This document shows positions 10,601-17,521 of a stretch of 20,125 bases of DNA, in pieces. A model generated the notes under the pieces. That model worked only from the letters and a program-made list of their open reading frames with translations. It searched no databases and was not told the origin of the DNA. The number at the start of each line of letters is the position of its first letter. Within the stretch, counting starts at the first letter, position 1. The DNA lies in NCBI GenBank assembly GCA_000969725.1, contig JXSR01S011184.1; one strand, 5' to 3'. Both the position numbers and the translations under genes were made by a program. The DNA comes from Ophiothrix spiculata (lineage: Eukaryota; Echinodermata; Ophiuroidea; Amphilepidida; Ophiotrichidae).

Positions 10601-13600
10601 TGCATGTTGCTATTATACACTATAGTAATCAATATCTTTGAAATCAATTTACAGCTAATTTTTATTGCGATAAGTTTAGTGGACTACATTGGACTTCGAT
10701 CTCTAAATGAAGAATGGAGAGAGAAAGTGTGACATATTATATATCATTTGAAAGCTGAGATTATAGAGAATTAAAATTTATCATTAACTCAATTTTGAAA
10801 TTTGCGACTTTCTTCTCATTTTGCCAGAGCACCCCACATATGCCAGAATCTACTACTGTTAGTGATTTTAGCTCTGCTGTCACTGTTGCTATCTGTCCAT
10901 CCATGTTGAATTCCTTGCTTCCTTCTTAAAAGCAATGTCTTTGAAATTAAATCTGAATTTTTATTCTGTTTCTATTTGTCTGTTTGTATTCAGGTCATTC
11001 TGGAATGGCCCCAAGGAAACTGGTGTTATATTGGATTTCACTGAGTTTGTCAAGTGCAGGTGAGATTTCAACCACCAGGTTTGATAAAGAAATTACATTG
11101 TACGACTATCGGTCACTATTCAGTCGACTGTTTCCATTCATCTTATGACTACCAAAGTATCAACAGAAATGATCTTTTCTGTCATCCATGACAAGGGTTG
11201 CAACTAACAGAATATGTAATCTTGTTTGCAGACTCTTTATTTGTTTCCGCCAAGGTGTCCATGTTAACTGTATCTACGCTGGTGTCCAACGTCTTAAAGA
11301 CTTTATTTGTTTGCACCAAGGCATCAATGTTAACTGTATCTACGCTGGTCTCTGATGTATCTACGCTGGTTTCCGACGTCTTTTCCAAAATAAGACGCCG
11401 GTAATGGCTAATCAATCTTGCCACTTGATTGGCCCGTGTCCTCAATCGTTCAGCGTGTCAATCAGATAACATGCGTGGCGCATCGGTGATTGCACGAATT
11501 TCTTGCAAAGCGTTGTTAAACGTGGTGCGTGATGCAGAAGTCGCGCATGTAAATATCGCCATTTAGTTAACCTCTGTACCAAAGCCTTCGACTCACAAAT
11601 GATTGCAGTGTATATTGTTAGATAGGGCGAGTGAGCAACCAAGGTGTGTAATTCTACTGGTCAAAATTTTAACTAATTATGATCACCCGTTACCTGCGAT
11701 GATGGGCAGTCTGAGCCATATAGTGAAGCGCCCACATTGAGGGTAACCAGCGTAAACTGTATCAAGATATCAGAATGAGAATGAGCAAAATGTTCTTCAC
11801 CCATATTTGATTTTTGTTGTAAGAGTTTTTTGCTTAATTTGTTCCTGCAAGTGCTACCAGTGGAACAATAAAACAATGGCAAAATGTTGTACTTCAAACT
11901 GGGCACGCAATGATGAGTTACGAAGTGACCGGAATACAAGATCAGATACCAATTTATTATCTATGATGAGGTTAGAATGTACATTCAGAATTTCACAAGA
12001 CAACTATTAACCTGCCAAAGTGAAAAAAAAAATGAATAAAATAAAAAATAAATAATATGTATTCAGCACTGGATTGTAAAAATGTCAGTGAACACGGCGG
12101 AGACAAATAATCAATTTTATTTGGTCCCAGTAAAATAAAGAAATAAGACATTACATATATAGATGTCATCAAAGTTTGGGTCAGGTGGAGGAAAAATCAT
12201 TCTCATTGTCTACCAATTCCATGAGATTAATGCTAACATTATGCCAATTTCATTGAATTTGTTTTGTTTTCTTTGTAGAATTCAGTACCCAGCGGCAGAC
12301 CAGGTCAGCCCTTCTCTACTGAAGACTTGGGCAGAGGGGCAACCTAATGGATCTCTCACGACCCAATCATGTGTGTTTCTTGAGTAAGTCAGGGCCATGA
12401 AACTTGTATTCCCAAGCCAACAGACGAAAGTAGTATATCTACGCTCGGGTCAAAAGGTTAACAGTGTATTATACGGCGCGTGACATTAATTTATGCCAGC
12501 CAATCAGGTTGGCGTAACCGATTTGCTACAATAATCAGCTGATTATTATAGCAAATTGGTCCTATATTCAGGCATGAGAATTTTCAGATAATTATCTGAT
12601 TTCAGCTATTTTAGATATTTTTATCATCCAAATTCAGATATTTGGTGCTTGATTTAACCATTTTGGTGGTTTATTTACCAAATTCAGATATTTTCTTGAG
12701 AAATCATTCTCATGCCTGTATATTAATGAGCTGGGTTGCGACACTTTTTAATGGGGGGTTTCATCTCCCATTATATATAGACTCTCTGAGTAAGTCAGCT
12801 ACATAATGGGATTTATATTAAACGGTTGCAGATCAATGTTAGATGTTTTATTTTCTGTAAGCCAAAATGAAGTCTTAGGGAGGAATAGACCATATGGCCA
12901 ACCAGGAAAAGCCTACCCGTTTATTAATGAAATTTGTTTCATAAAAAGGAAACTACATGAAAATAAACAAGACAGGACATAAAGGAAATTCGCCAATTTT
13001 TTTTAAAAATCTATGTTTATTTTCAATAATTATTTTGAATAAATGATAGTTTTCAAAAACTTTTTACAGTTTTGAGTTCCTTTTATAGATTTAAGAAGTG
13101 AATGCTACAGAACTGGACCACAAAATGGTTTTAAACTCTCCAGTTTGTATACAGAAATTGAAAGCCTATTTAAAACAAAAACAATAAAACTAAGAAAATT
13201 CTGTAGTAAGAATTGGTGATAGTTCAGAGCTCTTATGGAAGTTTCAGATAATCTGGATCTGGATTAGATACTTCGCAACACCACCATTTTGGAATCAAAT
13301 GCTAAGGTGGACCAACGGCTTAATGTGACTTCCGAACCATGGAGCAATATTAGAGTAAAGTTTCTTGCCAAAGGAAACAGACACGTAAACCGTCGGGCCC
13401 GTGGCTTGAACCCACAACCTCTGTATAATCGATATTGATCATGTTGATATCTTCTCAGTGATGTCTTAATCCAATTAGGGAAGTAATAATCCAATTAGTT
13501 GATTATTAAATTGCTTTTTGGCGTGTTAATTGTTTAAATTCCCTGAATAAACAAAATGTTGCCAAATAAAGCTGCCGCGGCCGGCAGATGGTGGCAAAAG

Positions 13601-15111
13601 TAGCCCAATTTTAGGTCACCCGCCCAAGACAATTTTTACCCGCAGCAAGCAAATTCAAAGTAGCCCAAGTGGGCGTGTAAACCGGGGCTTGGCAACATTG
13701 TTTGTAATGACAGCTGAGGATAAAAACATTGCCAATCAATTTATTCTGCTGCAAGTAGCAGTCCACAGGCATTCAAATTGTTACAATTTGTCCAAGAGAC
13801 AATTTGCTCTGCACTGGGACCATAAATCCTACGACCAAGCTATCACCCCTTCGGATCACTTAGGTAAATAAGGTGAGGTATTCTAAATATGTTTACACAA
13901 TGACTGAATTGGGATTAGCACTCACTACCCAATTTTTTTTTTTTGACTTGGCAGGTTCAAATTTCCAAATTCGAAGGTATACGTGACACTTTGTCCTTCA
14001 AAATCTACGCTAGCGTCTGAAATCACAGCATTGATGCAGTATTTGGTTCATGCTATGCATTATTCAAAAACTATACAACAAACTATTGTTGTAATATGGG
14101 TTTCTGTTCACAATTTAATAACTTGGTTTTAATTTGTTATGATAACAGTGGGAAGCTACACAGATGGAGGGTAGCCAGTACATGTCAAACTCAGCTTCAT
14201 TCTGCCTGTGTCAATAGTACAGATAATGAGGACTGGACCATCAGTAACACACCCAGTGCTTATAACTCTAATACTTCTTGTCCAAAACACTTCACATTTG
14301 GTCTTCCAATCAATGGCTACCAGCAACAGAAGGTAAGTTATATTGCCACATTTGGACCTTTTCAAAAATGAAAGGCCATAATTTAAAGCTATGATTGTAT
14401 AAAAATAGATAAATGGTCAATGTTAGTTAAATTACCAAACTTTTATATTGCAATGTTTTATTGTTCAGAAATACTTTTTGTATAAAGAGTTAACAGTATA
14501 ATGCAGATGTTTACAAATTTGGTTAAAGAGGATTTTTTTAGATGCCAATTTGTTCATCATCAATTAACAAGAGATATGTGTCTATACTTTGATCAACACT
14601 AAATAGGCGGGAATTATGAGGCTTTTCTTCATCCGCAAGTAAACATAATCCCAGATACACGCGCGCCGTAGATTACGATGCGAGAGTCAGACGTGCAACA
14701 CACGCTGCGTCTCCTGCAATTGTGCTGTGTCCAGATACACACGCGCTTATCTGTATCAATTCACGATGTGAAGAGGCCCGCCTATTTGGTGTTGATCAAA
14801 TTATAGCAAGTATTTCATGTACAGAATATGTAGTGTTTAGTCTTTATTTGTGTGAATGACATTGCATGTTTAAAGCTAAATATTTTGAATTTCTCAATGG
14901 GCACTGATACATGTATTCTATGTTACATTAATGATTTTTACCCAATTTTATGTAATAGAATTTTAAACTTTAGCTATAGGGTTTCATATTATTCTTTTTG
15001 TTATAACATTCCATCAATCTAAATTTTAACCCACAGATCATTGAAGCATCAAAGAATGAATCGGTGTGGATCAACTTGACCCCCTACATCCCATTGCTGA
15101 TAAACACTTAG
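1471..15111 (+). CDS. PI-PLC-like phosphodiesterase (PLC-like TIM-barrel superfamily), 8 exons, 5' partial
   Basis: Exons 1471-1608, 6441-6581, 9573-9668, 10029-10105, 10994-11059, 12279-12383, 14149-14332 and 15037-15111 join to 882 nt, 293 residues plus TAG. Every junction has AG/GT sites, and intron phases 0,0,0,2,2,2,0 keep one open frame. Visible residues 1-50 (CAPVDRHFEDGIKEIGDWV, then VIRLYFEDGED) match the helix-plus-strand pattern of PI-PLC X-like domains. Residues 70-93 carry VFTPDD followed by GGKWPTISQLRK, and 94-125 hold TTGGSYTHGG, also typical of secreted PLC-like phosphodiesterases. Residues 204-293 form a C-terminal module with paired Cys (220, 228, 252), FGLPINGY and VWINLTPY. 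Cysteines at 13, 132, 145, 172, 204, 220, 228 and 252 and sequons at N95, N196, N230, N249, N276 and N282 suggest an extracellular or luminal protein. The start codon and first catalytic His are missing and should lie upstream of the window. The substrate cannot be told from the sequence. Confidence 0.82.
1767..2298 (+). mobile_element. Left copy of a facing repeat pair (non-autonomous DNA-element-like)
   Basis: Bases 1979-2235 match the reverse complement of about 5274-5524 over some 250 bp with few differences. Weaker similarity continues to about 2298 (5185 in the other copy). The far end shares ctatagaccttttcaaaa (1767-1784) with the reverse complement of 5796-5813. The stretch between 1784 and 1979 is unlike the partner. 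No coding capacity is seen. Confidence 0.7.
2299..3163. other. Intron 1 DNA without recognised features
   Basis: AT-rich intronic sequence with short pyrimidine runs (for example near 2525) and no supported ORF, RNA or repeat. Confidence 0.5.
3164..3441. mobile_element. MITE-like element built on cactcttt/actctaaaa motifs
   Basis: The left end tacactctaaaat plus gaaaagagtgaa (3164-3198) is mirrored at the right end, about 3417-3441, by ttcactcttttcatttta followed by gagtgta. The interior repeats the same motif in both orientations (tcactcttttagagtt, aactcttttagagttt). It has no coding capacity. Target duplications were not resolved. Confidence 0.6.
3657..4110. mobile_element. hAT-like terminal sequence, possible short non-autonomous element
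   Basis: The left edge cagtggcgtagctagggggg (3657-3676) has the look of widespread invertebrate hAT-type ends. The only candidate right end is cgccactg finishing at 4110, an 8-bp match to the left tip. The flanking 8-mers tctataac and tctagcac agree at 6 of 8 positions. The left edge is plausible and the right edge is weak. Confidence 0.4.
4265..4530. other. GC-rich island in intron 1 with a 10-bp inverted repeat
   Basis: GC content is visibly higher than in the flanks, and CpGs are frequent. cggacgccgg at 4342-4351 pairs with ccggcgtccg at 4508-4517. No ORF or RNA is recognised. It could be a DNA-element remnant or a regulatory island. Confidence 0.4.
4531..5184. other. Intron 1 DNA, AT-rich, with a long T run
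   Basis: No gene is seen. A homopolymer T run of about 17 starts near 5031. The short minus-strand frame at 5138-5323 overlaps the repeat copy and is not credible as a gene. Confidence 0.5.
5185..5813 (-). mobile_element. Right copy of the facing repeat pair
   Basis: Inverted partner of 1767-2298. It ends in ttttgaaaaggtctatag at 5796-5813. The segment 5525-5795 has no clear counterpart in the left copy, so one copy carries an insertion or the middle has diverged. Short ORFs crossing it, such as 5638-5877, match nothing I recognise. Confidence 0.7.
5840..6035. repeat. Imperfect inverted repeat around tttattttcacgg / cgaaaataaaac
   Basis: agcaggattttattttcac (about 5951) faces gaaaataaaaccccagcg (about 5996), and a weaker related copy lies near 5845. 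This looks like the edge of an old repeat. No element boundaries or target duplications can be set. The rest of intron 1, to 6440, is featureless. Confidence 0.4.
6441..6581 (+). CDS. Coding exon 2 (residues 47-93)
   Basis: The acceptor is aatgttttag and the donor gtaaag at 6582, phase 0 on both sides. It encodes DGEDHTQGKDQLINGPIQQY, then VFTPDD and GGKWPTISQLRK, a stretch typical of secreted PLC-like phosphodiesterases. Bases 6461-6499 recur with 33 of 39 identities at 6581-6619, so the repeat straddles this exon's own donor (see findings). Confidence 0.83.
6581..6619 (+). repeat. Partial copy of exon 2 in intron 2
   Basis: These 39 bases match exon-2 bases 6461-6499 at 33 positions without gaps, exactly 120 bp apart. 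The copy starts on the last exon base and includes the splice donor. Similarity stops at 6620. Confidence 0.75.
6620..7128. other. Intron 2 DNA without recognised features
   Basis: AT-rich, with no ORF or RNA. A short phrase, ccctc-aatgtagg, occurs twice (about 6938 and 7088). Confidence 0.5.
7129..7460 (+). mobile_element. tRNA-derived SINE, plus strand
   Basis: The head has an A-box-like gtggccgagcggttag (about 7134-7149) and a B-box-like ggggtcaagcccc, so it is tRNA-like in the Ser/Leu style. The body contains ggcacgtaaagccgttggtc (from 7232), a phrase shared with the minus-strand SINEs at 1137-1340 and 13303-13435. The tail is rich in ttgaagatttgaattgaag. A working tRNA is unlikely because the T arm is distorted. 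Confidence 0.75.
7461..9572. other. Intron 2 DNA, long unannotated stretch
   Basis: AT-rich, with no credible ORF. There is a small hairpin, ttatcgtt/aacgataa (9049-9070). Small frames at 7955-8203, 8064-8327 and 8676-8894 show no protein-like pattern. Confidence 0.5.
9573..9668 (+). CDS. Coding exon 3 (residues 94-125)
   Basis: The acceptor is tttatcccacag and the donor gtaaga, phase 0 on both sides. It encodes INKTVIITTGGSYTHGG and then YIHNGYWHETIENN. The hydrophobic VIITTG looks like a barrel strand, following the exon-2 lysine as in GK-V-type strands of PLC-like barrels. It holds the sequon N95-K-T. Confidence 0.83.
10029..10105 (+). CDS. Coding exon 4 (residues 126-151, last codon split)
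   Basis: The acceptor is tttcactgcag and the donor gtaaga. The exon ends two bases into a Gly codon (phase 2). It encodes FTPYPACGGKTSTNILRFYC, with cysteines 132 and 145 probably disulfide-bonded. The short exon is supported by the frame continuing exactly into exon 5. Confidence 0.8.
10404..10837. mobile_element. Non-autonomous DNA transposon-like element with long TIRs
   Basis: The left end gtgggctgctctggcaaaat (from 10404) and the reverse complement of the right end, gtggggtgctctggcaaaat (ending at 10837), match with one difference. Similarity continues inward for another 30 bp or so. Both ends are flanked by atat, a possible target duplication, though this is weak in AT-rich DNA. There is no coding capacity. 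It fills half of intron 4. Confidence 0.65.
10994..11059 (+). CDS. Coding exon 5 (residues 151-173)
   Basis: The acceptor is tgtttgtattcag and the donor gtgaga. The exon enters and leaves in phase 2. It encodes SFWNGPKETGVILDFTEFVK followed by Cys172. At 66 bp it is the shortest exon of the gene. Confidence 0.8.
11231..11391. repeat. 66-bp minisatellite with an internal 21-bp repeat
   Basis: Two copies of a 66-bp unit are in register: ctttat at 11235 and 11301, atgttaactgtatctacgct at 11261 and 11327. A 21-bp subunit starting gtatctacgctgg recurs at 11336 and 11357. On the minus strand the repeat is open in one frame and reads SVDTVN(I/M)D(A/T)L with SETSVDT twice. Confidence 0.8.
11392..12010. 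other. Intron 5 DNA, locally CpG-rich
   Basis: 11392-11560 is richer in CpG than its surroundings. Minus-strand open frames at 11182-11445 and 11442-11642 abut but start on TTG and match no family I know. The small + frame at 11807-12010 (MAKCCTSNWARN) is likewise unrecognised. Confidence 0.4.
12279..12383 (+). CDS. Coding exon 6 (residues 173-208)
   Basis: The acceptor is gttttctttgtag and the donor gtaagt, phase 2 in and out. It encodes IQYPAADQVSPSLLKTWAEG and then SLTTQSCVFL, with sequon N196 and Cys204. The split GA at its end takes the T of exon 7 to form Asp208, giving CVFLDGKLHRW across the junction. Confidence 0.82.
12517..12560. repeat. 44-bp near-perfect palindrome
   Basis: The centre is aatcagctgatt. 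The arms pair at 20 of 22 positions, with mismatches at 12520/12557 and 12529/12548, and there is no loop. It could extrude as a cruciform or mark an old transposon end. It lies 8 bp left of the element at 12569. Confidence 0.85.
12569..12718. mobile_element. 150-bp MITE with intact 6-bp target duplication
   Basis: Terminal inverted repeats caggcatgagaat / attctcatgcctg are perfect over 13 bp. The host sequence tatatt is present on both sides (12563-12568 and 12719-12724). The interior has a cagataattatctg palindrome and a repeated ccaaattcagata (about 12629 and 12678). There is no ORF, so movement would have needed an enzyme supplied elsewhere. Confidence 0.82.
12725..13302. other. Intron 6 DNA without recognised features
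   Basis: AT-rich, with no ORF, RNA or clear repeat. Confidence 0.5.
13303..13435 (-). mobile_element. Degraded tRNA-derived SINE fragment, minus strand
   Basis: On the minus strand there is a B-box-like gtgggttcaagccac, then ggcaagaaactttactcta and ttaagccgttggtcc. The second and third phrases match the SINE at 1137-1340. The A box is missing, so this copy is truncated at the head. Confidence 0.6.
13436..14148. other. Intron 6 DNA, right part
   Basis: agtagcccaa occurs twice (about 13600 and 13661) in a GC-richer patch, possibly an old repeat. A T-rich tract at 13930-13944 precedes a pseudo-acceptor at 13954. No coding evidence. Confidence 0.45.
14149..14332 (+). CDS. Coding exon 7 (residues 208-269), longest exon
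   Basis: The acceptor is gttatgataacag and the donor gtaagt. It encodes DGKLHRWRVASTCQTQLHSA, then Cys228, NEDWTIS, Cys252 and FGLPINGYQQQK. The pattern of HRW, Cys-rich stretch, DW, CP and PINGY resembles the C-terminal part of secreted PLC-like phosphodiesterases. Sequons are at N230 and N249. The upstream in-frame ATG at 14096 lies in the intron and is not needed. Confidence 0.84.
14583..14805. mobile_element. Short TIR element (MITE-like) in intron 7
   Basis: tttgatcaacactaaatagg (from 14588, continuing cggg) faces its inverted partner ending at 14800. The 24-bp arms differ at one position, and the pairing extends a few bases outward (ctata/tatag). The interior is CpG-rich and contains cagatacac(a/g)cgcg twice. 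No ORF. Confidence 0.72.
15037..15111 (+). CDS. Terminal coding exon 8 with stop (residues 270-293)
   Basis: The acceptor is aattttaacccacag, phase 0. It encodes IIEASKNESVWINLTPYIPL and then LINT before TAG at 15109-15111. It holds sequons N276 and N282. The VW-N-TPY motif closes the domain, so the protein looks complete at its C-terminus. There is no membrane segment or GPI-like tail. Confidence 0.84.
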   Translation: MIEASKNESVWINLTPYIPLLINT

Positions 15112-15660
15112 CAGCTTTCATATGGTCTACCAGAGAGTAAAGTATAGTCAGATTTAATCAATAATGCAACTGATAAATTGAGGTTATAAACAGCACAGAT
15201 CATCTTGTGAAATCAGGAAAGCTGTAAGTGCAGTGGCTGCCATTTGTCATCTTTAAGTATGCATCAAGCAGCCGATTAACACATATAAATATATTCAGAT
15301 GAACTTATGGTCTATGTTTATCCATGTGATAGCAACAAAAATTAATGTAAAAAATATTCATATGCAGTAATTTGGTCTTCCGTCTTTCTACACTGATATA
15401 TTTTATATTACCATCATAGATGCATGACTTTAATTCAACTTTTGTCTTCCAAATAGGTAATGTATGTACCTCGTATAAGAATTTTTTGATAATTATCCCT
15501 TGGTTTGAAAAAGGAAGGGGGTAATGTCATAGTAGTGGATGACAAGCATTAATTGTCCTACCTTCTCTGTTGATGTAGTTGTTGTGTAAAGGGACATTTG
15601 CCTGTTACTTCTGCTTACTGTGATAAATTGAACCTTGAGTCAGAGGTGCAACATAGCAAC
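15112..15660 (+). other. Probable 3' UTR of the PLC-like gene
   Basis: AT-rich DNA follows the stop codon with no supported ORF. I see no canonical AATAAA in the first kilobase. The nearest are at 17665-17670, 18493-18498, 18826-18831 and 19613-19618, with a variant ATTAAA at 16583-16588. The end of the transcript is therefore unresolved. Confidence 0.4.
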
Positions 15661-15672
15661 CCTCATTTGTAG

Positions 15673-15758
15673 AGGTCAAAGTTGTCATACCAAGGTCAAA
15701 GGTCATGCTCATAAAAGGTCAAGTTATAAGGTAGGCTGAAATTGTCCGTAAAAGGTCA
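15673..15758 (+). promoter_or_regulatory. Cluster of five AGGTCA half-sites, one perfect DR1
   Basis: AGGTCA occurs at 15673, 15693, 15700, 15716 and 15753, all on the + strand. The pair at 15693-15705 is AGGTCA-A-AGGTCA, the consensus DR1 bound by RXR, HNF4 and PPAR-type nuclear receptors. The binding is established for the motif; use of this copy is an inference. The site may equally be a by-product of the local tandem repeat. Confidence 0.45.
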
Positions 15759-15793
15759 TCTAAGGCCAAGTTGTAAGTTAGGCTGAAAATGTC
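15720..15793 (+). repeat. Diverged tandem repeat, 47-bp period
   Basis: caagttataaggtaggctga (from 15720) recurs as caagttgtaagttaggctga (from 15767), and the similarity continues as aa-tgtc. The first copy includes the phrase also found twice at 14-92. Confidence 0.65.
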
Positions 15794-15919
15794 GAAGCAG
15801 GGGGATCTTGTGGTATGTTGTTTTTAATCTTTTCTTAAAGTTCTTTGAGGTTATTGATTATTGACACATTTCTTTAGATCATATGCCTTATTACCTTATG
15901 TCAGTTACACTATGTTGTT

Positions 15920-16302
15920 GGCAAGTAGTAAAAATGGCTAAATCAGCAAATTTGGCCAAGCATCAGTAGATGATACTCTTTAAATATTTCAGAGCTCGCT
16001 CACATTTTGCTGCACTTTCAGGAGTTAAAGAGCTGTGAGCTCTTTCACCAATTATTCTACTCACTAACAACTCGCATGATACTTGCATGAGTCCCAACCA
16101 GCTTGCCTGATACTTGCACGAGTCCTGACCAGCTTGCCTTGAGTTAGCTCAAAAAATGATCTTTTCCAAGATATCTAGCTGCAATCTTTCACTAAGATGT
16201 GACTGCATTTACCGTTGGTCGGCACAGTTGTGAGCAAGTTTTTTGAGTGAGCATCTACCGATGCACGTTTGAGTTTAATTTAGCCATATTTACTACTTGG
16301 CC
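15920..16302. mobile_element. MITE-like element with 24-bp imperfect TIRs
   Basis: The left end ggcaagtagtaaaaatggct (from 15920) faces atttagccatatttactact (16278-16297, continuing to 16302). A second inner pair is gcatcagtagatg (from 15959) with catctaccgatgc (to 16263). No target duplication was identified and no ORF is present. Confidence 0.6.
16078..16139 (+). repeat. 31-bp tandem duplication
   Basis: Two copies of a 31-bp unit beginning gatacttgca and ending cagcttgcct lie at 16078-16108 and 16109-16139, with three differences. It sits inside the element at 15920-16302. Confidence 0.8.
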
Positions 16303-17276
16303 GAATCTCTTGCCTAGTCTTTTCAAAATATGACTGAAGAAAAGGAGCTCTGTCACAACTTTGACTCACTCAAGATATTAATATTTAACTCTGTGACCTA
16401 ACCAAAAATGGTTATCATGACGAAGAATTTTGAAGCAATAATTTGAAATGTAGCTACAAAAAGCAATTTTATGATTCAGTGTTTGAAAATTACAGGTATG
16501 ATTGCCGTATGCAAAATATTGCCTCCCAAATACTCAAAATACCTTTTGCGAAACAAATGAGTATCACTCAGTATATTTCATCATTAAAATTACCAATAGT
16601 TTTGTTCTTCCGGTTGAATAGTTGAAACAACTCGTCAATCCTCAGCAGGTTCAAAACCTCACATAAGTTTATCTGAATGTTTATGACACCATCCCTTCTA
16701 ATGCAACTTTGCATGGGAAATTTAGTACTGTATGATAGATCTGGGAAATATTTCATGTCGTGATCTAGTATTGCCCTATCAAACGACTGTATAATTTTCA
16801 CTCATTATAATTTCGATGTCATTCTATCAAGTTTATCGTGGTTGTATACAGATGACACAAGAAAGAGCCCTTAATTGTTTGTACTAATCGTTGTAACTTA
16901 ATTCAAATAGACAATTTTAAAATCATCTATTTGAAAAGACTATGAGTGATGTTTACAGATTATGTTCTCTTTCTTTAGAACAGAGGGCCGCTCTTTTTAA
17001 ATATTTGAAAATTGCAATTATCTAACCAGTATTTTTTGGTCCAACAATAGAAGTATTTTTAAGACTTTGCTATTTGGTGCACATTGGTTGGGGATCAGGG
17101 GGTTGCCATTGACATTAGTACATTGTCTGTGATGATTATCTTTGAAAAACACCCTATATGTGGATTTGATTTTTACCAAAACTGATGAAAAAATGTCTAA
17201 AATTTATTTACTTTATGCTTAATTCCCATATTTCTTGCATTTGCTTCTCAGTGTGCGGGTTTGGATTTTAACTTAA
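16303..17276. other. Downstream DNA without recognised features
   Basis: AT-rich. Short frames at 16443-16625 (+) and 16568-16801 (-) overlap each other and show no protein-like signature. Confidence 0.5.
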
Positions 17277-17289
17277 GGGGGGGGGGGGG
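17277..17289 (+). repeat. G13 homopolymer
   Basis: Thirteen consecutive G in AT-rich surroundings. Its length is likely to vary between individuals and between reads. Confidence 0.9.
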
Positions 17290-17419
17290 AGAACTACCTT
17301 TTGGCAATTTTAATTAGTATTATATCACATATCACATCTCCATTTGATAGTACATGAACTGCCAATGCAGAATGCAAAACTATCTCCACGGAAGTTTGCA
17401 AGTCATAAATCACAGAGTT

Positions 17420-17490
17420 TCACCTGGATTTGAACCCGGGACCTCCCGCTTCCCGATCCAATTATCACTATGTAAAGCCACTGAGGAGTT
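17420..17490 (-). repeat. tRNA-like sequence (SINE head or tRNA pseudogene), minus strand
   Basis: On the minus strand an A-box-like ctcagtggctttacatag is followed by cccgggttcaaatccaggtg with a perfect B box (GGTTCAAATCC, 17426-17436). The spacing suits a tRNA, but I cannot fold a clean acceptor stem or anticodon arm. I take it as tRNA-derived and not a working tRNA gene. Confidence 0.5.
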
Positions 17491-17521
17491 GCTGCCATGG
17501 CAGCACTTCATGGCAGCAATT
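17491..17521. repeat. Short inverted repeat ttgctgccatg / catggcagcaa
   Basis: Two 11-bp arms are separated by a few bases right beside the tRNA-like sequence. No function is assignable. Confidence 0.6.

Noticed and set aside
11807..12010. Frame starting MAKCCTSNWARN as a THAP-type zinc finger
   Set aside because: Only the first CC resembles the motif; the later Cys-His pair and the conserved Trp/Pro spacing are absent.
13954..13975. A 22-nt candidate exon with acceptor ggcag and donor gtatac between exons 6 and 7
   Set aside because: Including it shifts exon 7 into a frame that meets TAG within it. Joining exon 6 directly to 14149 gives Asp208 and a clean frame.
14096..14148. Extension of exon 7 leftward through the open frame from the ATG at 14096
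   Set aside because: The acceptor at 14147-14148 fits the phase of exon 6 exactly. The upstream part is AT-rich with no similarity to the family.
17420..17490. Functional tRNA gene on the minus strand
   Set aside because: The B box is perfect, but I could not find a paired acceptor stem or a clear anticodon arm.
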